A stretch of 64,000 nt of DNA from Burkholderiales bacterium (GCA_016191525.1 JACPOK010000040.1:1-64000); one strand, 5' to 3'. Positions 1 to 8,865 are shown, counted from the first letter of the stretch. Numbers and translations are program-made. Notes: generated by a model from the letters alone, not told the origin.

Positions 1-1602
1 AACGTGCTGAACTACACCGGCACCAGCGAGACGCTGGACAGCGGCACCGGCACCCTGCGCTTCACCTCGGGCACCAGCCACTCCCACTCCGGCACCCTCA
101 CCCTGACCGGCGCCAACGTGCAGTTCGCCGCCGGCAGCCACGCCTTTGCCGACGGCGCCGTGGTCAACGGCACGCTGAACCTGACCGGATCCGCGCTCGC
201 CTTCGGCAACACCACCGTGAACAACACCTTCAACTACACCGGTGGCAGCCTGGGAGTGAATGGCAGCAAGACACTCAGCCTGCCTTCCGGCGCCGTCCTG
301 AACTGGAATGCCGGGGCCCTTGGCGGCGGCACGCTGGCCCTGGCGAGCGGCGCCACGCTGAACCTGAACAACAACTTCGATCACGCCCTGAACGGGCATA
401 CCATAAGCAATGCCGGCATCGTCAACGACAACGTCGGCGTGTCCAACGGCTTCCTGATCCAGAACGGCTCCACCTTCAACAACCTGGCCGGCGGCGTGTT
501 CGATTTCAAGGCTGACACCTACATCGGCGAGAGCACCGGCTGCGGGCCCTGCAATTTCAACAACGACGGCACCGTGAGGAAAACCGGTGGTACGGGAACC
601 TCCACCATGGCCGGCAATGTGCTCGGCTACGCGCTCAACGCCGGCTCCACCATCCGCGTCGATATCGGCACCATCAGCCTGCCCAAGAACCTGACCAACA
701 ACGGCACCATCCACGCGCTGGCGGGAACCACTTTCACGACGGCCGGCAATCCGCTGACCAACGGCACCACCGGCACCATCCGGGGCGCGGGCACCATCTC
801 GCTCACGACGCTGACCAACGACGGAACCGTATCGCCCGGCGATGCGGGCGGGCCGGGCACGCTATCGCTGCAGGGCAACTACACGCAAAGCGCGGCGGGC
901 AAGCTGGCCGTGCGCCTGTCGTCCACCAGCCTGGCCGACCGCCTCAACGTCACCGGCAACGTCTCACTGGCCGGTGGTGTTCAGGCTTCCGCGGCTTCAG
1001 GTGCCACTTATGCGATGAACGACCTGTTCGACGTAGTGACGGCCACTGGCACGTTTGCCGGCACCGTGGCAGTCACGCCGGCGCCTTCGTTCGCGCTGAA
1101 CCTGGCCACCGGTCCCGTGCGCCTGCAGGCCTTGACTCCCGCCCCCACGCCCCCACCGCCCCCGTCGGCGCCCGCGGCCACGCCGGCGCCGACGCCGGCT
1201 CCCACGGCCGCGCCGGCACCAACGCCCGCACCGACACCGGCTCCAACGCCCGCGCCGACGCCAACGCCGGCTCCCACACCCGCGCCTACTCCGCAGCCCA
1301 CACCGGCACCGACGCCCTCGCCGACAGCCGCACCCACGCCTTCACCAGCACCGGCGCCCGCGCCGGCGCCCGCCGTCATTCCTGGCACGAGCATCGTGGT
1401 ACCCGGCGAGCTGGTGATCGCGGCCGCCACGCCGTCGGTGCAGCGCGACCTGTCGCAGGCGATCCAGGACAACCAGAACCTGGTCGCGACCTTCATCACG
1501 CTGCTCAAGGCCGAGGCGCTGCGCCAGGATGACGCCGCCGGCTCCCGGCGCGACAAGGACAAAAAGGCCAACCCGCCGGCCAGCGCCCAGACCTGCAGCT
1601 AG
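1..1602 (+). CDS. Large repetitive surface/adhesin-like protein, 3' part only
   Basis: The reading frame is already open at base 1, so this is the C-terminal 533 residues of a longer protein. The first ~370 residues are rich in G, N, T, S and L, with recurring GTL-x-LTG and NNGT-type strands. This is typical of right-handed beta-helix passengers of filamentous-haemagglutinin or autotransporter-like secreted proteins. A Pro-Thr-Ala linker follows (about residues 378-458, bases 1135-1376), then a short, probably helical tail ending in a charged, Cys-containing C-terminus. No beta-barrel is present, so it is not a classical type V autotransporter. A two-partner-secretion exoprotein or a cell-wall-spanning adhesin is possible, but no family can be fixed without the N-terminus. 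Confidence 0.6.
   Translation, partial: NVLNYTGTSETLDSGTGTLRFTSGTSHSHSGTLTLTGANVQFAAGSHAFADGAVVNGTLNLTGSALAFGNTTVNNTFNYTGGSLGVNGSKTLSLPSGAVLNWNAGALGGGTLALASGATLNLNNNFDHALNGHTISNAGIVNDNVGVSNGFLIQNGSTFNNLAGGVFDFKADTYIGESTGCGPCNFNNDGTVRKTGGTGTSTMAGNVLGYALNAGSTIRVDIGTISLPKNLTNNGTIHALAGTTFTTAGNPLTNGTTGTIRGAGTISLTTLTNDGTVSPGDAGGPGTLSLQGNYTQSAAGKLAVRLSSTSLADRLNVTGNVSLAGGVQASAASGATYAMNDLFDVVTATGTFAGTVAVTPAPSFALNLATGPVRLQALTPAPTPPPPPSAPAATPAPTPAPTAAPAPTPAPTPAPTPAPTPTPAPTPAPTPQPTPAPTPSPTAAPTPSPAPAPAPAPAVIPGTSIVVPGELVIAAATPSVQRDLSQAIQDNQNLVATFITLLKAEALRQDDAAGSRRDKDKKANPPASAQTCS
1135..1376 (+). repeat. Pro-Thr-Ala low-complexity coding repeat
   Basis: Degenerate tandem units encoding (A/T)PTPAP run through the 3' part of the surface-protein gene. 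At DNA level they are imperfect ccgacgccggct-type units. Such linkers usually act as extended spacers between a passenger and its anchor, and can vary in length by slippage. Confidence 0.75.
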
Positions 1603-1605
1603 GCG

Positions 1606-2403
1606 TCAATAAGTGCCGGGATAGGCGCCGCCATCCGTCAGGATGTTCTGGCCTGTGATGTAGCTGGCGTGCTGGCTGCACAGGAATGCGCAGGCCGCGC
1701 CGAACTCGGCGGGCGTGCCCAGCCGCTTGGCCGGAACCGCCGCGCGGCGCGCATCCAGGATCACGTCCACCGCCTGGCCGGTTTTCTGCGACTGGCCCTG
1801 CGCCATGGTGCGGATGCGGTCGGTGTCGAACACACCGGGCAGCAGGTTGTTGATCGTCACGTTGGCCGAAGCCAGCTTGCTGGTGCGCGCGACGCCGGCC
1901 ACAAAGCCGGTGAGGCCGCTGCGCGCCCCGTTGGACAGCCCCAGCACGTCGATCGGCGCCTTGACCGAACTGGAGGTGATGTTGACGATGCGCCCGAAGC
2001 CGCGCGCGGCCATGCCGTCCACCGTGGCCTTGATCAGCGCGATGGGCGTGAGCATGTTGGCGTCCAGCGCCTTGATCCAGGCTTCGCGCTCCCAGTCACG
2101 GAAGTCGCCGGGCGGCGGGCCGCCGGCATTGGTCACGACGATGTCGAACTCACGGTGTTTCGCGAACACGGCTTCGCGTCCTTCAGCGGTTGTGATGTCG
2201 GCGGCCAGGTGCTGCACCGCCGTGTCCTTCGGCCGGCCGGGATCGGCCAGCAGCTTTTCAACGGCGGCCTCCAGCGCTTCGGCGCCCCGGGCGACGATCA
2301 GCACGTTGACCCCCTCGCGCACCAGCGCCTGCGCGCAGCCGAATCCCAAACCCTTGCTGGCGCCGCATACCAGCGCCCATTTGCCCGCGATGCCCAAATC
2401 CAT
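1606..2403 (-). CDS. SDR family oxidoreductase with altered active site
   Basis: A 265-residue Rossmann protein of the short-chain dehydrogenase/reductase superfamily. The nucleotide-binding Gly motif GASKGLGFG lies near residues 14-22, the NAG motif at 92-94, and a C-terminal GQNILTDGG stretch is typical of classical SDRs. The usual catalytic YxxxK is absent: the aligned positions read SNGAR (157-161), so Tyr and Lys are replaced by Ser and Arg. A diverged SDR subfamily with this change exists among proteobacteria, and its reaction is not known to me. The start at 2403 was chosen because AGAGGG sits just upstream and the protein then begins at the Rossmann fold. The gene is divergent from the SH3 gene at 2438. 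Confidence 0.85.
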   Translation of the reverse strand: MDLGIAGKWALVCGASKGLGFGCAQALVREGVNVLIVARGAEALEAAVEKLLADPGRPKDTAVQHLAADITTAEGREAVFAKHREFDIVVTNAGGPPPGDFRDWEREAWIKALDANMLTPIALIKATVDGMAARGFGRIVNITSSSVKAPIDVLGLSNGARSGLTGFVAGVARTSKLASANVTINNLLPGVFDTDRIRTMAQGQSQKTGQAVDVILDARRAAVPAKRLGTPAEFGAACAFLCSQHASYITGQNILTDGGAYPGTY

Positions 2404-2437
2404 AACAATGCCCTCTTGCGAAACGGAAGATAAAAGC

Positions 2438-3052
2438 ATGATACGTGCGAGGGTGCTGAAAGTGGGGAAAGCGGGCTATTGCCTGCTGCTGGCGCTGTTG
2501 CTGGCGGCCGGCGCGGCGCAGGCCCAGCAGGGCGAAGCCGCGCTGATGAAGCGCACCGCCGAATTGCGCGAAGCCCCGGGTGAGGCTGCCCGCAGCCTGG
2601 CCCCGCTGGCCGCGCAGTCGCCCGTCACGCGCACGGGTGAGCGGCAGGGCGCCTGGATCCAGGTGCGTTCCGCGGCCGGTGCCACCGGCTGGGTCCACAT
2701 GTTCGACGTGGGCCCGGCGGGCACGTCGGCCAGCACCAGCGCGCCCACGGGCAACAGCGCCGCCGGCGCGTTGCGCGGCATCACCGGCCTGTTCAACAAA
2801 GGTGGGGCCCAGCAGCAGACGAGCAGCCCCACCTCCACCATCGGTATTCGCGGCCTGGGCGCTGAAGACCTGGCCAACGCGCAGCCCAACATGAACGGCG
2901 TCTTGCAGATGGAGGCGCTGCGGCAGGGCGAATCACAGGCCCGTGACTTCGCGGCCGAAGCCTCGCTCGCCAGCGCCACCGTGCCGGCCCTGCCTTTGCC
3001 CGCCAGGCCGCGTGCGCCGCAGGCCGGACCCAACACGGGCCAGATGCCATGA
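2438..3052 (+). CDS. SH3-domain-containing exported protein
   Basis: A 204-residue protein with a clear signal peptide (cleavage probably after AQA near residue 29). A bacterial SH3-like domain follows (about 33-90, with the pattern LREAPG...W-x-QVR...GWVH-x-FDV), and the C-terminal half is Gly/Ser/Pro-rich. Such domains bind peptidoglycan or peptides in the envelope. The start ATG at 2438 has GGAAGA upstream. The stop overlaps the start of the M48 protease gene in an ATGA, so the two are translationally coupled and probably act together in the periplasm. Confidence 0.8.
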   Translation: MIRARVLKVGKAGYCLLLALLLAAGAAQAQQGEAALMKRTAELREAPGEAARSLAPLAAQSPVTRTGERQGAWIQVRSAAGATGWVHMFDVGPAGTSASTSAPTGNSAAGALRGITGLFNKGGAQQQTSSPTSTIGIRGLGAEDLANAQPNMNGVLQMEALRQGESQARDFAAEASLASATVPALPLPARPRAPQAGPNTGQMP

Positions 3053-3954
3053 GCAGGTTGAAGTCCACTCTTGTTGCCTTCACGCTGTCCGCCGGCGTGC
3101 ATGCGTCCATACCGGCGCAGGGCCTGGGCGCATTGAATTCGCTGATCCGTGGCGGTTCGGGCAACCCGCTCGGCGCGGTGCTTCCCGGGCCTTCGGGTGG
3201 CGGCGGCGCCAACACCGGCGACCTGCTGCAGCTGCTTTCACAGTCGCTGGACCAGATCGACGAGCCCAAGGAAATCGAAATCGGGCGGCAACTGGCGGCG
3301 GTGCTTCTGGGCAGCAAGCCGCTGCACCCGGACATGGCCCTGCAGCGCTATGTAAACCGGCTGGGCCGCTGGATCAGCCTGCAGTCGGCGCGCCCCACCC
3401 TGCCCTGGACCTTCGGCGTGCTGGACGATCCCGGCTTCAATGCGTTCGCGGCACCCGGCGGCTACATCTTCGTGACCAAGGGCCTGGTCGACCGGGTGGA
3501 TGAGGCCGAACTGGCCGGCATCCTGGCCCACGAAATCACCCACGTGACCGACAAGCACCACCTGAAGGCCATCCGCGCCAAGGCCCGTGCCGGCATGGTG
3601 ACGCAGGTGATCGGCTCCCAGATCAGGAGCAACGTGGGCGGCGCGATTTCAGGTCAGATGCTGGCGCTGGGCCGCAACCTCTATGGCAGCGGGCTGGACC
3701 AGGACGACGAGTTCGACGCCGACCGCAATGGCGTGGCCCTTGCGGCACGCGCCGGCTTCGACCCGTATGGGCTGGCCTCGGTGCTGCAGCAGTTGCGTAC
3801 GGCCACGCCGGACAACCCGCTGTTCAGCCTGTCGCTGGCCACCCACCCGCCGGCGCAGCAGAGGCTGGACCAGCTGGAGCAGGCCATGGGCAACCGGCTG
3901 GATGCCTTCAGCGGCAAGCCACCGGTCAGCGTGGCGCAGCGGCTGAAGCGCTAG
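3049..3954 (+). CDS. M48 family zinc metalloprotease, exported
   Basis: A 301-residue protein with an N-terminal hydrophobic signal segment and a peptidase M48 domain. The zinc-binding HEITH motif is at residues 161-165, and the third ligand is probably Glu221 in DEFDADRNG. It resembles the BepA/YfgC and Oma1-like periplasmic proteases that help assemble or degrade outer-membrane proteins, but lacks the C-terminal TPR domain of BepA. It is coupled to the SH3 gene by a 4-bp overlap. Its last codons overlap the convergent EamA gene by 29 bp, inside a hexanucleotide repeat. Confidence 0.88.
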   Translation: MSRLKSTLVAFTLSAGVHASIPAQGLGALNSLIRGGSGNPLGAVLPGPSGGGGANTGDLLQLLSQSLDQIDEPKEIEIGRQLAAVLLGSKPLHPDMALQRYVNRLGRWISLQSARPTLPWTFGVLDDPGFNAFAAPGGYIFVTKGLVDRVDEAELAGILAHEITHVTDKHHLKAIRAKARAGMVTQVIGSQIRSNVGGAISGQMLALGRNLYGSGLDQDDEFDADRNGVALAARAGFDPYGLASVLQQLRTATPDNPLFSLSLATHPPAQQRLDQLEQAMGNRLDAFSGKPPVSVAQRLKR

Positions 3955-4858
3955 CGCTAGCGCTAGCGCCGGCGCTGGCGCGGCTGAAGACGAAGATCCC
4001 GGCGATCACCAGCACGGTGCCGCCCGCGATCCAGGCCGTGAAAGGCTCGCCCAGAATCAGTACGCCCATCAGGATGGTGGACATCGGCCCCACCATGCCG
4101 GTCTGCGCCGACAGGGCCGGGCCGATGCGCTCTATCGCCATCATCACCAGCAGCACCGGCACGGCGGTGCACAGCGTGGCATTCAGCACCGACAGCCAGA
4201 TCACCTGCGGCGCCACCGCGAAAGCGGTATCCAGCGGCCGCAGCAGGGCAAACTGCAGGACGCAGCAGACGCAGGCCACCGTGGTCGCCAGCCCCACCAG
4301 GCGCAGCGAACCCAGGCGCTTGACCATCTGTCCGCTGTAGACCAGGTACACCGCGTAAGTGGCCGCGCTGGCGAACACCAGCAGCGCGCCCAGCGCCGCC
4401 TGGCTGCCCTCCAGCCGGATCTCGTGCCCGAACACCAGCAGCACGCCGCAATAGCTGATCGCCATGCCGGACAGCTGCGCGCGGCTGAAGGTACGGCGGT
4501 AAAGCAGCCAGCCCAGCAGCATCACCAGCGTGGGGTTGAGGTACAGGATCAGCCGTTCCAGCGAGGCGCTGATGTACTGCAGGCCGGCAAAGTCAAGAAA
4601 GCTGGACAGGTAGTACCCCGTGACGCCCAGACCCGTCACGCCCAGCCAGTCGCGCGCCGACAGCGCCGGCTTGCCGCGGCTGGCCCACCAGGCCATCACG
4701 GCGAAGATCGGCAGCGCGAACAGCATGCGCAGCATCAGCAGCGTCACCGCGTCGGTGCCATGGCGGTAGGCCAGCTTGACGATGATCGCCTTGCCGCTGA
4801 AGGCGATGGCACCCACAACCGCAAGCAGCAGGCCGGAGGAACGGGAAGATGGGGACAC
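3926..4858 (-). CDS. EamA/DMT-superfamily transporter
   Basis: A 310-residue polytopic membrane protein with about ten hydrophobic segments arranged as two EamA repeats, typical of drug/metabolite exporters such as RhaT or YdcZ relatives. The substrate cannot be inferred. The start is a GTG at 4858, 17 bp after the stop of the upstream lipoprotein gene, with no strong ribosome-binding site. The C-terminus is an unusual Ala-Ser repeat (SASASASAAAPR) produced by a tandem 6-bp repeat shared with the end of the M48 gene. Confidence 0.85.
   Translation of the reverse strand: MSPSSRSSGLLLAVVGAIAFSGKAIIVKLAYRHGTDAVTLLMLRMLFALPIFAVMAWWASRGKPALSARDWLGVTGLGVTGYYLSSFLDFAGLQYISASLERLILYLNPTLVMLLGWLLYRRTFSRAQLSGMAISYCGVLLVFGHEIRLEGSQAALGALLVFASAATYAVYLVYSGQMVKRLGSLRLVGLATTVACVCCVLQFALLRPLDTAFAVAPQVIWLSVLNATLCTAVPVLLVMMAIERIGPALSAQTGMVGPMSTILMGVLILGEPFTAWIAGGTVLVIAGIFVFSRASAGASASASASAAAPR
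3947..3981. repeat. Tandem hexanucleotide AGCGCT across two gene ends
   Basis: Three exact AGCGCT units (3947-3964) are followed by degenerate AGCGCC, GGCGCT and GGCGC units. The array contains the M48 stop codon and encodes the Ala-Ser tail of the convergent EamA protein. Self-complementary units of this kind can fold and slip. Confidence 0.8.
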
Positions 4859-4875
4859 AGCGGGTTGGCGCGCGG

Positions 4876-5433
4876 CTACTTCTTGTACGTCAGGGAGCTG
4901 GATGAGAAGTTTGCGTCGGCACCGGCCGTGCGGAATTGCGTGAACCCGGGGACGAATCCGATCGAAAGGCTCTGGGTCGCACCACTGGAGATCGTCGTCA
5001 GCACGGTCAGGTCTGCGCTACCGACAGCAGTGGCAGGCGTATTGGCCTTGACCGGCACGGTCGACAGAAAGGTCACCCGGATCGGGATCGAACTGCCCCC
5101 AAGGGAGGTGGTCAGGACACTGGCCGTACGGCAGTCAAAGTCGGTGTAGTACTGCGTGGTAAGCGTGCCGGTCACAGAACTGCCGGTTGCCGGGCCGAAA
5201 CTGAAGGTGTTGTACACGGACCTGGCCAACGGATTCGACGACAGGAATGAAACGCCGCAATTGGAGTTCCAGCTGGCGGAGGCGTATTTCCCGAGATCCC
5301 CGTTGCTTCCGGTCAGTTCCGGAACCACTGGCGCGGGCGTGACTACCGTCACCGTGGTTGTTTCCGAACCTCCCCCGCCGCATCCAGCCAGGAGGACCGC
5401 GGCCAGGACTGTTGCGCAACTGTTGTTCAGCAT
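4876..5433 (-). CDS. Small lipoprotein of unknown function
   Basis: A 185-residue protein with a lipoprotein signal: hydrophobic N-terminus, lipobox LLAGC with the acylated Cys at 18, then a Gly/Ser/Thr-rich linker. The rest is Ser/Thr-rich and probably beta-stranded, with two Cys (in NCGVSF and DCRTAS) that could pair. I do not recognise a family. AAGGGA lies 8 bases upstream of the ATG at 5433. It could be co-transcribed with the downstream EamA gene. Confidence 0.7.
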   Translation of the reverse strand: MLNNSCATVLAAVLLAGCGGGGSETTTVTVVTPAPVVPELTGSNGDLGKYASASWNSNCGVSFLSSNPLARSVYNTFSFGPATGSSVTGTLTTQYYTDFDCRTASVLTTSLGGSSIPIRVTFLSTVPVKANTPATAVGSADLTVLTTISSGATQSLSIGFVPGFTQFRTAGADANFSSSSLTYKK

Positions 5434-5480
5434 CGAATCCCTTTTGAAAACGGCAATTTTAAGTCAGGAGTTCTAACGAA

Positions 5481-6770
5481 TCATGCCGCGAGCGCCTTGT
5501 GGTGCAACCGCCGCAGCGACCACCATACGGCCAGCGCCACGAACGGAATGGCGCAGGCAGCCGTGCTCTCCGCACTCCAGGGCCAGCCCACGGCGTGCGC
5601 CGCCTTGGCAAGGTAGCTCACCAGCCCCACGATGTAGTAAGTGATGGCCGCGACCGACAGCCCTTCCACCGTGGACTGCAGCTTCAGTTGCAGCCCCTGG
5701 CGGGTGTTCATCGCCCCCAGCAGGGCCTGGCTGCTTTGCTGCTGTTCGATCTCCACGCGGGTGCGCAGCAGGTTGCTCATGCGCGAGACACGCTGCGACA
5801 GCGCGTCCTGCCGGCGCGTGGCCCAGGCACAGGTGCTGCGCGCGGGCGACAGGCGCCGCTCGATGAATTCGCCGATGGTCTGCAGGCCGGCCAGGCGTGA
5901 TTCGGCGATGTCCGCAACGCGCCGGTCGATCAGCTCGAAGTACGCGGCGCTGGCCGAGAAGCGCGAGTGCGTGGCCGCGTACTGGCTCTCGACCTTGCCG
6001 GCCAGCCGTGTCAGCCGGTCCAGCAGCTGCGGCTCGTCGTCGCGCGCGGCGGCCCGGATGGAGTCCGCCAGCTCGGCCAGCTCGATCTCGGCGTGGCCGA
6101 GCACGGCGGAGGCCTCTCGCGCGGCGGGCAGGCCGAGCAGCGCCGCCATGCGGTAGGTATCGATTTCCAGCAGCTGCTGCACCAGCCGCCCCAGGCGCCG
6201 CGGCGTGACACTGCCGGCCAGCAGCACCATCCGCGAGAACCCATCGGCATGGATCGCGAAATCGGTATAGACCTCGCCGTGGCCGTCGGCCACGGTGGAG
6301 GCCACTAGCGTGTCTTCGTTGAGCACGTGCTTGACCAGCGAATTGCTGCCGAAAGCCTGGGTGGGCAGGACCCAAAGATGCACACTGGCGAGGCACTGCC
6401 CCGGCAGCCGGGCCACCCAGTCCTGCGGCACGGCCTCCATGGCGGTGGCCGGTTCACGGTCGCCGAAACCCGCTGCCTCCATCGCCCGCGAGAACGACCA
6501 GGTGACGAACTCGGTGTGCATTTCCCAGCGGATGCGGAACGCGCCCAGATCCATGCGCATGTGGGTGGACTGCGCGTCGGGCTGCGGCAGGTGGTGGTCG
6601 CGCAGGAGTGCCGCCACGTGCGCGCGGCTGGCCTCGCGGCCCGCTGCGTCGCAGACCATGACGATATGCGAGATCGCCAGCGGCGCGGCCATCGCCTCAG
6701 GCGGGCGCGCATGGATTTCGTTGTGCAGCGCGACCCGTTGAGGGTGCGCCTGCGGATGGCTGGTGTTCAA
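5481..6770 (-). CDS. DUF3422 family membrane protein
   Basis: A 429-residue protein with the DUF3422 hallmark LHNEIHARPPE near residue 15 and two hydrophobic segments at the C-terminus (about 365-420), suggesting inner-membrane anchoring with a large soluble N-terminal part. Function of the family is unknown. The apparent start is a TTG at 6770 with AGAAGAG upstream. No ATG or GTG lies between it and the conserved motif, so the TTG is probably genuine. Confidence 0.87.
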   Translation of the reverse strand: MNTSHPQAHPQRVALHNEIHARPPEAMAAPLAISHIVMVCDAAGREASRAHVAALLRDHHLPQPDAQSTHMRMDLGAFRIRWEMHTEFVTWSFSRAMEAAGFGDREPATAMEAVPQDWVARLPGQCLASVHLWVLPTQAFGSNSLVKHVLNEDTLVASTVADGHGEVYTDFAIHADGFSRMVLLAGSVTPRRLGRLVQQLLEIDTYRMAALLGLPAAREASAVLGHAEIELAELADSIRAAARDDEPQLLDRLTRLAGKVESQYAATHSRFSASAAYFELIDRRVADIAESRLAGLQTIGEFIERRLSPARSTCAWATRRQDALSQRVSRMSNLLRTRVEIEQQQSSQALLGAMNTRQGLQLKLQSTVEGLSVAAITYYIVGLVSYLAKAAHAVGWPWSAESTAACAIPFVALAVWWSLRRLHHKALAA

Positions 6771-6807
6771 GTGGCTCTTCTCCCGAGCCCGAGATTGTGA
6801 CGCAATA

Positions 6808-6835
6808 AAAAACGGCGCCCGCAGGCGCCGTTTTT
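6808..6835 (-). terminator. Rho-independent terminator of tctBA
   Basis: A perfect 12-bp inverted repeat (AAAAACGGCGCC / GGCGCCGTTTTT) with a 4-base loop, symmetrical and therefore potentially bidirectional. It lies 20 bases past the tctA stop and upstream of the DUF3422 start. Confidence 0.9.
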
Positions 6836-6854
6836 CCGTCGCGGCAGCGCCGGC

Positions 6855-8366
6855 TTACTCTTCGACGAAGGCTTCCTCGCGCTTGTTCTTCACGGCCGGC
6901 AGCAGGACGATCACCAGCAGCAGCACAGCGGCGGCCAGCAGGCCGGCCGACAGCGGGCGGGTGACGAACACGCTCCAGTCGCCGCGCGAGAGCAGCAGCG
7001 CGCGCCGCAGGTTTTCCTCCATCATCGGGCCCAGGATGAAGCCCAGCAGCAACGGCGCCGGCTCGCAGCCCAGCTTGACGAAGGCGTAGCCGATGAAACC
7101 GAAGGCACCCACCATCCAGACGTCGAAGGTGTTGTTGTTGGTGGAGTACACGCCCACCGCGCAGAACAGCACGATCGCCGGGAACAGGAACTTGTAGGGC
7201 ACCGTCAGCAGCTTGATCCACATGCCGATCAGCGGCAGGTTCAGGATGATCAGCATCAGGTTGCCGATCCACATCGAGGCGATCAGGCCCCAGAACAGCT
7301 GCGGGTTGCTGGTCATCACCTGCGGGCCGGGCTGGATGTTGTGGATGGTCATGGCACCCACCATCAGCGCCATCACGGCGTTGGGCGGGATGCCCAGCGT
7401 CAGCAACGGGATGAAAGAGGTCTGGGCGCCGGCGTTGTTGGCCGACTCGGGCGATGCGACGCCACGGATGTTGCCCTTGCCGAAGGGCACTTCGCCCGGC
7501 TTCATCCTGATCTTCTTTTCCAGAGCGTAGGCCGCGAAGGCCGCCAGCAGCGCGCCGCCGCCGGGCAGGATGCCCAGCGCCGAACCCAGGAACGTTCCGC
7601 GCAGCACGGCCGGCGTCATGTTGATGAAGTCCTGCTTGGTTGGCCACAGGCCCGTGACCTTGGAGGTGAACACCTCGCGGTCGTCCTCGTGGGTCGACAG
7701 GTTGCTGATGATTTCGCCGTAGCCGAACACGCCCATGGCGATCACCACGAAGCCGATGCCGTCGGTGAGTTCAGGGATGTCGAAGCTGTAACGCGCCACG
7801 CCGGAGTTCACGTCGGTGCCCACCAGGCCCATGAGCAGGCCCAGCACGATCATGCCGATGGCCTTGATCAGGGAGCCGGACGCCAGCACCACGGCGCCGA
7901 TCAGGCCCAGGATCATCAGCGAGAAGTATTCGGCCGGGCCGAACTTGAAGGCCAGCTCGGTCAGCGGCGGCGCGAACGCGGCCAGGATCAGCGTGCCCAC
8001 GCAGCCCGCGAAGAACGAGCCCAGGCCCGCGGCCGCGAGCGCCGGTCCCGCTCGTCCCTGCCTTGCCATCTGGTAGCCGTCGATACAGGTCACCACCGAG
8101 GACGATTCGCCCGGCAGGTTCACCAGGATGGCGGTGGTGGAGCCGCCGTACTGCGCGCCGTAATAGATGCCGGCCAGCATGATCAGCGCCGACACGGGGG
8201 GCAGCGCATAGGTGGCGGGCAGCAGCATGGCGATGGTGGCCACGGGGCCGATGCCGGGCAGCACGCCGATCAGCGTGCCCAGCAGGCAGCCGATGAACGC
8301 ATACAGCAGGTTGATGGGCGTGAAGGCGACGCCGAAACCCAGGGAGAGATTTGCAATCAGGTCCAT
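6855..8366 (-). CDS. tctA: Tripartite tricarboxylate transporter permease TctA
   Basis: A 503-residue protein with about twelve membrane segments and the typical TctA motifs (LGTLIGVLPGIGP near residue 35, a GIYYGAQYGGS stretch, and the pseudo-repeated GALGILPGGGA-like loop). TctA is the large Na+-coupled membrane subunit of tripartite tricarboxylate transporters, which take up citrate or other carboxylates together with TctB and a periplasmic TctC/Bug protein. It follows tctB by 10 bases and is closed by a strong terminator. No tctC is adjacent. Confidence 0.95.
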   Translation of the reverse strand: MDLIANLSLGFGVAFTPINLLYAFIGCLLGTLIGVLPGIGPVATIAMLLPATYALPPVSALIMLAGIYYGAQYGGSTTAILVNLPGESSSVVTCIDGYQMARQGRAGPALAAAGLGSFFAGCVGTLILAAFAPPLTELAFKFGPAEYFSLMILGLIGAVVLASGSLIKAIGMIVLGLLMGLVGTDVNSGVARYSFDIPELTDGIGFVVIAMGVFGYGEIISNLSTHEDDREVFTSKVTGLWPTKQDFINMTPAVLRGTFLGSALGILPGGGALLAAFAAYALEKKIRMKPGEVPFGKGNIRGVASPESANNAGAQTSFIPLLTLGIPPNAVMALMVGAMTIHNIQPGPQVMTSNPQLFWGLIASMWIGNLMLIILNLPLIGMWIKLLTVPYKFLFPAIVLFCAVGVYSTNNNTFDVWMVGAFGFIGYAFVKLGCEPAPLLLGFILGPMMEENLRRALLLSRGDWSVFVTRPLSAGLLAAAVLLLVIVLLPAVKNKREEAFVEE

Positions 8367-8376
8367 TTTGTTTTCC

Positions 8377-8865
8377 TCAACCCGTGATGAACGAAGGCCA
8401 CACCGGGATCTGCAGCTTAAGCAGCACGATGAATGCGAGGTAGCTGCCGATCGCCAGCACCGTGGCCAGGATCAGCGTCGGGCGCAGGTGAAACTTGCCG
8501 TCGGCCATGCTGGAGATCAGCGTCAGGCCGTAGATGGCGGCGATCAGGCCCATCGCGGGCACGCCGATCGAGGGCAGCCCGGCGAGCAGCACGCCGAACG
8601 CCAGGTTGGCCGCGATGATGAAGAACAGCGGGCGCCAGGCCCAGGCGCCGATCTTCTCGCCGTCTTCGGTTTCCACAACCAGCGATGTAAACAGCACGAC
8701 AGCGCCGATCAGCGCCAGCACGATGCCCAGCATCAGCGGGAAGTAGCCCGGCCCCATGCGGGCGCCTTCGCCCACGTTGTAGGTGGTTGCCCCCCAGGCG
8801 AACGCAATCCCGACGATCATGAACATGACGCCGGAAAAGAAGTCCTTTTGACTTTTGATTTTCAC
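8377..8865 (-). CDS. tctB: Tripartite tricarboxylate transporter small subunit TctB
   Basis: A 162-residue protein with four hydrophobic segments, matching the TctB small-subunit length and the FFSGVMFMIVGIAFAWGA-type N-terminus. It starts with GTG at 8865, with GAGGAG 9 bases upstream. It precedes tctA and is expected to form the membrane complex with it. The usual first gene of the operon, the periplasmic binding protein tctC, is missing: the next gene upstream is a GspE-like ATPase. Confidence 0.9.
   Translation of the reverse strand: MKIKSQKDFFSGVMFMIVGIAFAWGATTYNVGEGARMGPGYFPLMLGIVLALIGAVVLFTSLVVETEDGEKIGAWAWRPLFFIIAANLAFGVLLAGLPSIGVPAMGLIAAIYGLTLISSMADGKFHLRPTLILATVLAIGSYLAFIVLLKLQIPVWPSFITG

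Noticed and set aside
1135..1376. CRISPR-like repetitive region
   Set aside because: The repeats are in frame, variable in length and encode Pro-Thr-Ala; there are no equal-length unique spacers.
1668..3052. Long plus-strand frame of 445 codons over the SDR and SH3 genes
   Set aside because: Only its 3' part (2438-3052) has a signal peptide, ribosome-binding site and domain; the rest is antisense of the SDR gene.
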